From: Dyadobacter koreensis
Lineage (GTDB): Bacteria; Bacteroidota; Bacteroidia; Cytophagales; Spirosomataceae
DNA: 64,000 nucleotides
Assembly: GCF_900108855.1 (NCBI RefSeq)
Contig: NZ_FNXY01000001.1
Span: forward strand, 620,001-684,000
Direction: 5' to 3'
Part shown: positions 18,656 through 25,767 of the stretch, piece after piece
Numbering within the stretch: the first letter of the stretch is position 1
Layout: every line of letters starts with the position of its first letter
Made by a program: the position numbers and the translations under genes
The notes under the pieces: generated by a model
Told to the model about the DNA's origin: nothing
The model's database searches: none
What the model saw: the letters and a program-made list of their open reading frames with translations, nothing else

Positions 18656-19051
18656 TTACTTTTTATATTGTATGTCACTCACTTTTTCCAACCAGGTCAC
18701 AACTTCTCCGTTTACATCTTCCTGTATGGCAATATGGCTCATTGCTTTATTCGCAGATGCGCCATGCCAGTGCTTTTCATCAGCTTCAAACCAAACAACA
18801 TCACCTGGCTGGATTTCTTCAATAGGTCCCCCCTCCCGCTGGGCCCACCCTAGGCCCGAGACAACGATAAGCGTTTGTCCTGCCGGATGCGTGTGCCAGG
18901 CGGTCCTTGCGCCTGGCTCAAAGGTTACCAAGGCCCCGGCACCTTTGGTGACCTGCTTCTTAGAAAACAACGGGTCGATTCTAACTTGGCCACTAAACCA
19001 CTCCTGGTTTCCTTTCGAAGAAGACTGCTGTCCGTTTTTTATGATTTCCAT
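18656..19051 (-). CDS. Small cupin, hydroxynitrile-lyase-like
   Basis: 131 residues, no signal peptide, so cytoplasmic. Single cupin barrel with H53, H55, Q59 ('ARTAWHTHPAGQ') and H94/H96 ('DEKHWHGASAN'), the Mn-binding set seen in bacterial (R)-mandelonitrile-lyase-like cupins. It resembles the exported cupin of the downstream operon (same 'HTHPAGQ' and 'HWHGAS' motifs), so the two are probably paralogues. It lies between the AraC regulator and the paoABC operon, all on the minus strand, and is likely controlled by that regulator (inference). A TATCTTTG -7 element lies at 19176-19183. Confidence 0.85.
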   Translation of the reverse strand: MEIIKNGQQSSSKGNQEWFSGQVRIDPLFSKKQVTKGAGALVTFEPGARTAWHTHPAGQTLIVVSGLGWAQREGGPIEEIQPGDVVWFEADEKHWHGASANKAMSHIAIQEDVNGEVVTWLEKVSDIQYKK

Positions 19052-19175
19052 GTTCTTGTTTGTCTAAGATGAATTGATACTATCGTCAGCAATCGAGTTG
19101 AGCGTTATATTCAATGGTGCCTGGCAGCTAAGATAAACATGTTTCTTATAAGCCCACTTCCTTCCCTACCTGATA

Positions 19176-19183
19176 CAAAGATA
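19176..19183 (-). promoter_or_regulatory. -7 promoter element upstream of the small cupin
   Basis: Minus strand TATCTTTG (TAnnTTTG), 125 bases before the cupin start codon and within the gap after the AraC gene. No TTTG at the expected -33 spacing. Confidence 0.45.
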
Positions 19184-19235
19184 CCCGGCTTTGCAGCAGG
19201 GTATATAAAGAAATACAAACCAATCATTAAGAATT

Positions 19236-20114
19236 TCAAACCATCTCTACACGATGAGCTTTCGGGTTTGTGCCGGTCATTCGCTTGAAGAAATTATTGA
19301 AATAGGTAGGATACTCAAAGCCTAACGCGTAAGCAATCTCTGAAATATTCCAGTCTGTGTGCTGCAATAAAGCTCTGGCTTCAGATGCGATCCGCTCTGT
19401 AATGTGGGCTGTGGTAGGCTTTCCGGTAACTTGCTTGACGGCACGGTTCAGGTAATTGACATGCATATGCAGGCTTCTGGCATAATCCTGCGCTGTCCTT
19501 AACTGCAATGGCCGCTCAGCGCTTTCCACCGGGAACTGCCTTTCCAGCAACTCCAAAAATACTGCCGCAATCCGGTTGGCTGCGTTTTTTTGATGAATAA
19601 ATTCCTCAGAGGGACGCAGCTTCAACGCCTCATGGATAATCAGGTTGATGTAATTCCGCATCATATCATCTTTATACTGATAGTCGGTCTTTTGCTCTTC
19701 TATCATTTTTTCAAAGAGAATATTAAGAAATTCGCGCTGCGGCTCGGATATTTTAAGTATCGGGGTGCCGCCGAGCTTGAAAAGCGGTGATTGCTGCAGG
19801 CTTTCGGTGCGATCAGGAAAAGTCAAAAACTCCTCTGAAAAAAGGCACGTGTAGCCAGCGTAACTTGTCGAAAGCGTTTCCCAGGAATAAGGAATATGGG
19901 GATTACCGAAAAACAAAACAGTGCCATGTTCTTCAAAGCTCCGCTCAGAATAGTGTATCCGGCTATGCCCCGTTGTCAGGCAAATCTTATAAAAGTCCTT
20001 CCGGCTGTAGCTGCGGGTCGCTGCCCCGTCACTTTCAATCTGAAATACGTTGAAGCCTTTCAATTTGAGTTGGTTATTGAACTCTGATAGCGGGCGTGGC
20101 TTGCTTTTTTTCAT
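19236..20114 (-). CDS. AraC family transcriptional regulator
   Basis: 292 residues. The N-terminal half is a cupin-like sensor ('FFGNPHIPYSWETL'). The C-terminal 100 residues are the double helix-turn-helix DNA-binding domain, with 'RSLHMHVNYLNRAVKQVTGK' and the family signature ending in 'IAYALGFEYPTYFNNFFKRM'. It is probably an activator of the adjacent cupin and aldehyde oxidoreductase genes, responding to an aromatic or aldehyde compound (inference from position). Its own promoter carries two 21-bp direct repeats touching the -33 box, which suggests autoregulation. Confidence 0.9.
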   Translation of the reverse strand: MKKSKPRPLSEFNNQLKLKGFNVFQIESDGAATRSYSRKDFYKICLTTGHSRIHYSERSFEEHGTVLFFGNPHIPYSWETLSTSYAGYTCLFSEEFLTFPDRTESLQQSPLFKLGGTPILKISEPQREFLNILFEKMIEEQKTDYQYKDDMMRNYINLIIHEALKLRPSEEFIHQKNAANRIAAVFLELLERQFPVESAERPLQLRTAQDYARSLHMHVNYLNRAVKQVTGKPTTAHITERIASEARALLQHTDWNISEIAYALGFEYPTYFNNFFKRMTGTNPKAHRVEMV

Positions 20115-20178
20115 CTGGGATGGATTGGAAAGGACTTAATAATATCACACTTACCATGTCAAGGAGTGCGAAACTCCA

Positions 20179-20210
20179 CAAAGGTATCCAGACACAGAAG
20201 GTAAATGCAA
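20179..20210 (-). promoter_or_regulatory. Promoter of the AraC regulator gene
   Basis: On the minus strand, -33 TTG at 20210-20208 and -7 TACCTTTG at 20186-20179 with a 21-base spacer. This is a good Bacteroidota-type promoter, about 65 bases before the start codon. Confidence 0.6.
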
Positions 20211-20211
20211 T

Positions 20212-20253
20212 TTGGTTCGAAAAACTTAATGATTGGTTTGAAAAACTTAATTC
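20212..20253 (-). promoter_or_regulatory. Tandem 21-bp direct repeat next to the araC-type promoter
   Basis: Two units (20212-20232, TTGGTTCGAAAAACTTAATG..., and 20233-20253) agree at 18 of 21 positions and repeat every 21 bases, i.e. two helical turns. They lie immediately upstream of the -33 box, the usual place for an AraC-type activator dimer. Confidence 0.65.
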
Positions 20254-20689
20254 ATAACTATGAAGATTTATGAGCTTTGTCAGGGATATTTTGGCAGGCG
20301 GTCCACTCTCTGACTGCGTCTGATGCTCTATTAAAACCGCTGCACGTTCCATAAACGGAGGCCTTGGCTAGCTTTGTGTATAGGAAAATGGCCCCTGAGC
20401 TTGGCAGGATGATACCAGAGCTTCTCACCTGCGCCAGGCCTATCTTGCATAATAAAGCCCCGTGACTTAATTAAGTCAACGGGGATGGTTAGACCTGCAC
20501 GGGTTTATCCAGTATGATTATGGCTGGTATCGTATACATAACTGATGCAAACAATCATGGAAACCAGCACATGGAGCCGGTGTGGAACCTGACAATTCGT
20601 TCAATAACACAAAACTCATCTTGTTCGCCACATAAATCCGCCCTTAAATTCGGGAAGATTTTATGCGCGCCCGCATGGCTCAACCGCCA
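20254..20689. other. Gene-free stretch
   Basis: Holds the terminator-like hairpin at 20458-20484 and nothing else I can support. Confidence 0.5.
20458..20484 (-). terminator. Probable terminator downstream of the GNAT-nitrilase gene
   Basis: Near-perfect dyad CCCCGT-GACTTAA/TTAAGTC-A-ACGGGG with one bulged base. On the minus strand it is followed by a T-rich CTTTATTAT. It lies about 205 bases beyond the stop of the minus-strand GNAT-nitrilase gene. Confidence 0.55.
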
Positions 20690-22258
20690 TTAAATTCTGG
20701 GCTCTTTGCGTGTGCTATCTTCTCTGCGTATGATCGAATAAATATCCGACCGTCTGTCTTTAAGGTTGCGCACACTTCCAAACTGATTTAATTCCCTTAA
20801 CATGTCAATATCAACATCGGCAATCAAGATCATTTCTGTATTAGGAGTTGCTTCTGCTTTTATTCCGTTGGTCGGAAATGAAAAATCACAGGGGGTAAAA
20901 ACCATGGACTGGGCATATTGAATATCCATGTTGTGAACCTTGGGCAAGTTGCCGACACTTCCAGCGATCGCAACATAACATTCATTTTCAATTGCTCTTG
21001 CCTGGGCGCAGTTTCTTACCCTTGAATAGCCGTTTTGGGTATCGGTCAGAAAGGGTACGAATAAAATATTCATTCCCTCATCGGCAAGGATGCGGCTTAA
21101 TTCAGGAAATTCCACATCGTAGCAAATCAGGATGCCTATTTTTCCGCAATCGGTGTTGAAGGTCTTTAATGAATTTCCTCCTTGCATACCCCAAACCTTT
21201 GCCTCATCCGGCGTTACATGCAACTTTTCGAAACGTTCCATGCCGCCATCCCTTTTGCATAGATAGCCGACATTGTATAGTGTATTGTCTACAACCTCAG
21301 GCATACTACCTGTAATTATATTGATATTATACGATATCGCAAGTTCAGAGAAACGGTTAACAATTCGATCTGTATATTCTGCTAATTTTCGTATGGCGTC
21401 AGCTTCGGCGAGATGATTATAATCTGACATCAACGGAGCATTAAAAAACTCAGGAAACAGAGCAAAATCACACCTGTAACCCGAGACCGCATCCACGAAA
21501 TACTCCACCTGCTGCATCAGCTCATCAAAGTCACTGTACAGCCTCATCTGCCATTGTACCAGGCCTAAACGAATAATAGATTTTGTAAACGCAGCCTGAT
21601 CAGAAGTTTTCTCGTAGTAGACATTGTCCCACTCAAGAAGAACGGCAAATTCGTTTGAGTCTTTATCCCCCTCCAAATATCCCTGCAGTATCCGCGCCGG
21701 GTGAAAATCGTTAGAAAGCTGAAAATTTAAGACTGGATCATGAATGTCCTTATTTCGCACCTTTTCGATATATTCTTTGGCAGAAATAGAATCGGCATGT
21801 TGATGGTAATTGGGGATCCTTCCACCAAATACGATCCCTTTCAGATTTAATTTCTCACAAAGCTCTTTTCTATAATCATATAATCGCCGTCCTAACCGAA
21901 GACCTCGAAATTTGGGCCGTATAAATACATCAATTCCATACAAGATATCACCCTTGCTGGTGTGCGTATTAAAGCTATAATTCCCCGTTATTTCTCGGTA
22001 CGTATGCTTGACGTCAACTTTGTCGTAATCGACAATAATTGATAAGGCGCACCCAGCGAGTTCATTATCCACTTTTATACCGACCTGCCCTTCGTGAAAG
22101 ATATTGATCAGTGTCTTGATGTGATGCTCTTTCCAATAAGCATTGGGCATACTGGAATAGGTCTCAATCATCATTTCTTTAATCTCCTGGTAATCTTCTG
22201 GTTTTAGAAAAACCAACTCAATATTCTCAATGGATTTTAAATCTTTGTTTGCTTCCAT
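20690..22258 (-). CDS. GNAT acetyltransferase - carbon-nitrogen hydrolase fusion
   Basis: 522 residues in two domains. Residues about 12-190 are a GNAT fold with the acetyl-CoA loop 'RGLRLGRRLY' (119-128). Residues about 228-510 are a nitrilase-superfamily amidohydrolase with the complete triad: E270 ('FPEFF'), K345 ('EKLHV') and C379 ('LICYDVEFPE'). Such fusions are widespread as 'bifunctional GNAT/carbon-nitrogen hydrolase' proteins, with unknown substrate. The combination suggests amide hydrolysis of a compound that is also N-acetylated or recognised by the GNAT domain. Monocistronic; the upstream region shows no clear promoter. Confidence 0.9.
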   Translation of the reverse strand: MEANKDLKSIENIELVFLKPEDYQEIKEMMIETYSSMPNAYWKEHHIKTLINIFHEGQVGIKVDNELAGCALSIIVDYDKVDVKHTYREITGNYSFNTHTSKGDILYGIDVFIRPKFRGLRLGRRLYDYRKELCEKLNLKGIVFGGRIPNYHQHADSISAKEYIEKVRNKDIHDPVLNFQLSNDFHPARILQGYLEGDKDSNEFAVLLEWDNVYYEKTSDQAAFTKSIIRLGLVQWQMRLYSDFDELMQQVEYFVDAVSGYRCDFALFPEFFNAPLMSDYNHLAEADAIRKLAEYTDRIVNRFSELAISYNINIITGSMPEVVDNTLYNVGYLCKRDGGMERFEKLHVTPDEAKVWGMQGGNSLKTFNTDCGKIGILICYDVEFPELSRILADEGMNILFVPFLTDTQNGYSRVRNCAQARAIENECYVAIAGSVGNLPKVHNMDIQYAQSMVFTPCDFSFPTNGIKAEATPNTEMILIADVDIDMLRELNQFGSVRNLKDRRSDIYSIIRREDSTRKEPRI

Positions 22259-22935
22259 AATGTTTCACTGCAAATTCTTGGCCCAGCGCAAGATAAATGC
22301 ACTGGTTTGGGAGTTCGCTAGCCGTTTAATTCAAAATATTTAAGTTGTTTAATAAGTCCAATTAGACAGCAGTCATACCAACAGCTTCGAATCTAAGAGA
22401 ATAAATACGGCTAAAAGTGCGCATAATACCATGAAATAGCAAAGATGCCGTGTTGATTCCTCAAAAATTGCTGATCTAAGGATAGTTTGAAAGTTGGGGT
22501 GATGCATCTGGAATTGCCCGTAATCTTTGAAAACTACGGCGCTAATAACGGTCGGATGCTAATGAAGTACCTTCTTCGCTCGCTTGCCTAATGCATCCCC
22601 CTACGGACTATTATTTAATCAACACCTTCACATTTAAAGCGATGCTACTAACTTTGAAGTTCTTTAAAATTGTTTGGGAAAAGTGCAAATTATACGTAGT
22701 TCGAAAACATCGGCACCTGCCGTCGCAAAGTTTGCTACCGGGTTGCTTAACCTTTAAACATTACCGGTTCCAAAAAGCAAAGACACTTGCCCATCTGAGT
22801 TTCCGGCCCTGAAATGCGGTCTGCCTAAATGGATATTTTTAAAAAATTGGCTCGCAGCACAAGGAAGAACAACGCATGACTAAATCAGACGCAGTTTGGA
22901 TTGCACCACTTTAATTTTACCGGGTGCTAGATAAC
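22259..22935. other. Gene-free stretch upstream of the GNAT-nitrilase gene
   Basis: About 680 bases. A 73-codon ORF at 22591-22812 has no recognisable features. It must contain the nitrilase promoter, but no good TAnnTTTG element was found. Short copies of GATGCAT flank 22501-22600, too short to interpret. Confidence 0.4.
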
Positions 22936-22973
22936 AAAAAGCGGGAAGAACTGCCAAAAGCAATTCTTCCCGC
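22936..22973 (-). terminator. Intrinsic terminator of the peptidase/SusCD operon
   Basis: Perfect 10-base arms (22941-22950, GCGGGAAGAA, and 22964-22973). On the minus strand the stem is followed by TTTTTG. It lies 44 bases after the last peptidase stop. Confidence 0.85.
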
Positions 22974-23016
22974 CACAAAATACATCAAAACATCCTTGAA
23001 AAATTGTTGAATCCCA

Positions 23017-25767
23017 CTAATAAAGCTGATTAAACAGCCATTTGAAGGTTCCGTGTGACTGCGAGCGAAATGTGATTTCCGGGCCAAAAGCATACAGCTT
23101 GCCTTTTCCGACATTCGCCTCAAAGGCCGCCACTCCACCTTGCAAATAGGCTTGCCCCCAGGCCCACCCGCTTCGTAACGGGCTCGCATTAGGAAACCAG
23201 GCAAGCGGTTTGATCGTCCCTTTTGCAATGGCGTCAGGTGATACGGTAAAGACGGGACTGTTATCGAAATAAACATCCGTTTTAGCACTCATCCCCCAGC
23301 TTGCCTTGGCCGTAGTATCAACGCTTACATTCAAAAGACTACCCGGAATAAAGAATTTTTCTGATGGAAGCGGTTCATTGCTTCCATTTTTTGTCACTTC
23401 TGCGATCGCATTACGAACTGGTAATCCTAAGTGATAAGCAAGACCGGTACTGCTGCCGATGGTGACGATTTTGCCACCAGCTTCCATAAATTTCTTTAAC
23501 TGTGGAATAGATTTGGAAGCTGTGATGGTCCCGATCATCGAACGAAATTCTTCGGGGACTTCTTCTTCTTTTGGACCTCTGCTGGCAAACATCGCATTCA
23601 TTACTGAATCGCGCGCCGAAGGGGCTGAAATCGCCCGGGTTACAAATACGATCACGTCATATTTACTGCGCAGATCGGCAGCATCAATTTCTTTTGCGAA
23701 AACCACATTGAACGGAAAATGATACTGCTCAAGCATCCATCGAACCCAACCCGAAGGCATTGAACCACCGTAGGTATCCCAGAGCGCAACTCTGAGCGGG
23801 GCCACTTTCTGCATTGTACCAGACGGTTTTTTAGACACTGCACCAATCTGGATTCCGAGCTCTTTCGATGATTTTTCGACAACACTTTTTGATTTTGTAC
23901 TTTGAGGAATATAAAAAGTTCCGTCCGACAGCCTGTAAACATCCGCGCCTGCTTTTAAAAGATCATTTACCGCTATAAATGCGTCATTCACACTCGCCTT
24001 GATTTGATAACCCGCTGATCCCGAAGCCACATTACCAGCTGCAAGCTGCAACGTTCCATAAGGCATCTTTTCAAACGGACCATCAAAACTTTCCAGAATC
24101 CGGTCAAATTTTACACCCATCTGAAATGCAAGGGTCCAACCGGCAGCATCGTAAGGCCTGATCGGAGGGCCACCCGGATACTGAAAATCATTAGGATAAT
24201 CCTGAGGTTCGAACATGTCAATGATATGCGGCCGAAAAGCCTGGGCTGTCTTGACAATGTACGATCCGGCCGGATAACTTTTGCCAGCCACTGTAAAGGC
24301 TGATTTGGATTTCTCAATCTGGATCCCGGTTCTTACCAATGCATTAATAAATTTGACCGCAGTTGGAAAGTCAGCCTGATCAGACGGAATAATATATCCC
24401 CGCGGATCACGCTTGGCAGGTGCCTGAAAAATATCATCATAATATTTTGATGGGATACCTCCGCCACCACGGAAAGCGCCGCCAGCCGCCGCCGATTCTG
24501 GTGTTCTTGGCCGGGCTTTGGCCTGATCTGCTTTGTAAGCCACATTAATTTCGTCGACTCGTTTTGGCGTCGGTGTCCAGTAGTCGCTGCTTCCGCGCCT
24601 AATTGAATTTTTACCCATCACATAAATATTGTAAAGCAAATGATCGCTGTTACGCGCGGCATAATCCAGAATGGAATAATTCAGCGATACAGAATAATCG
24701 ATAGATTGCTTAAAATGCCAGGTTTTCTGAGGTGTCACCGGAAACGGTGTGTTGTTGTTAGGAATTAAACGCTCAGGAACCAGCGGCACCGGCTCTGGCG
24801 TGGGCCCGCCGATGATCTCGGTTAGAATACCGATCATATTATGAAAATGTGTTGTCGTACGAAGTCCGCCGTTATACCAGGTTGAAAAACTAGAACCGGT
24901 CAGACGGGTAAAACCTGGTTTATTTTCTGCATTCAGCCGGTTGTACATGGCCGCGCCCACCGCGTCTATTCCGGTTACCATCATCGGATCAAAAACATAA
25001 TTAAACGGATCACGGTAAGGAGGCCCGGCCAGGATTGAACCCGCCGGTCCGCGCTGATGGTGATTGTACATAATCTGCGGGATCCATTCAACAAAAAGCT
25101 GCTTACCCATGTTGCGGCTCTCCACCTGATTCTGAATGAAAAAATCACGGTTGTTATCATGGCCGATATACTTTTGATACAATCTGGGTATCCCTTCATT
25201 TTTACGTTTTACCGGATCCTTTTCTCTCATATACCAGTCCGATACAAGCTCCTGCCCATCTGGATTTGCGTGCGTGAAGAGGATAATGACGTTATCAAGA
25301 ATCCTTTTATTTTCTGCATCGCTGCGGCTGACCACATTATAAATGGTCTCGATCAGCTGGTGTATGCCGACAACTTCTGTGGCATGAAGACCGCCGTCGA
25401 TCCACACAATAGACTTCCCTTCTGCTGCCATAGCCCGTGCCTGCTCTTCGGTGACACCCTCAGCCCTGGCCATTTTAGTAGAAATTTCCTTGTAACGGTC
25501 AAGCTTTTTAAGATTTTCTGGCGAGGACACAATCAGCATATACTGATCTCGTCCTTCGGCTGTTTTGCCAATTACGGTAAGTTTGAGCCGGTCAGAAACC
25601 GAGGCCAGTTTTTTCCAGTACGCCTCAGTTTGCGTAAAATTGGCCAGCTGATAATCATCGCCGATATTAAAACCAAAATGCTCCTTTGGCGTCGGGATCT
25701 GTGCCCACGCGGATTGTACTGCTGCGAGCAGTACCGCTATCAAAAAACGGCTAAATACATTTCTCAT
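23017..25767 (-). CDS. M14 family zinc carboxypeptidase-type metallopeptidase
   Basis: 916 residues, exported by a signal peptide ending 'QSAWAQ'. An N-terminal M14 catalytic domain has the HxxE zinc motif at H128/E131 ('GGLHATEVVG'), the substrate-binding NPDG at 168-171, NNRD at about 205, the third zinc ligand in 'YNHHQ' (about 236) and catalytic Glu in 'GILTEIIGG' (317). The second half is a long C-terminal extension ending in a glutamine-amidotransferase-like/beta region with 'KLYAFGPEITFRSQSHGTFK'. Members cut residues from peptide C-termini. Its ATG overlaps the TGA of the upstream paralogue (ATGA). It is the last gene of the SusCD operon, which points to a peptide or protein substrate. 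Confidence 0.9.
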   Translation of the reverse strand: MRNVFSRFLIAVLLAAVQSAWAQIPTPKEHFGFNIGDDYQLANFTQTEAYWKKLASVSDRLKLTVIGKTAEGRDQYMLIVSSPENLKKLDRYKEISTKMARAEGVTEEQARAMAAEGKSIVWIDGGLHATEVVGIHQLIETIYNVVSRSDAENKRILDNVIILFTHANPDGQELVSDWYMREKDPVKRKNEGIPRLYQKYIGHDNNRDFFIQNQVESRNMGKQLFVEWIPQIMYNHHQRGPAGSILAGPPYRDPFNYVFDPMMVTGIDAVGAAMYNRLNAENKPGFTRLTGSSFSTWYNGGLRTTTHFHNMIGILTEIIGGPTPEPVPLVPERLIPNNNTPFPVTPQKTWHFKQSIDYSVSLNYSILDYAARNSDHLLYNIYVMGKNSIRRGSSDYWTPTPKRVDEINVAYKADQAKARPRTPESAAAGGAFRGGGGIPSKYYDDIFQAPAKRDPRGYIIPSDQADFPTAVKFINALVRTGIQIEKSKSAFTVAGKSYPAGSYIVKTAQAFRPHIIDMFEPQDYPNDFQYPGGPPIRPYDAAGWTLAFQMGVKFDRILESFDGPFEKMPYGTLQLAAGNVASGSAGYQIKASVNDAFIAVNDLLKAGADVYRLSDGTFYIPQSTKSKSVVEKSSKELGIQIGAVSKKPSGTMQKVAPLRVALWDTYGGSMPSGWVRWMLEQYHFPFNVVFAKEIDAADLRSKYDVIVFVTRAISAPSARDSVMNAMFASRGPKEEEVPEEFRSMIGTITASKSIPQLKKFMEAGGKIVTIGSSTGLAYHLGLPVRNAIAEVTKNGSNEPLPSEKFFIPGSLLNVSVDTTAKASWGMSAKTDVYFDNSPVFTVSPDAIAKGTIKPLAWFPNASPLRSGWAWGQAYLQGGVAAFEANVGKGKLYAFGPEITFRSQSHGTFKWLFNQLY

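Noticed and set aside
22591..22812. 73-codon plus-strand ORF
   Set aside because: No homology-like motif and isolated in a region lacking promoter or terminator signals.
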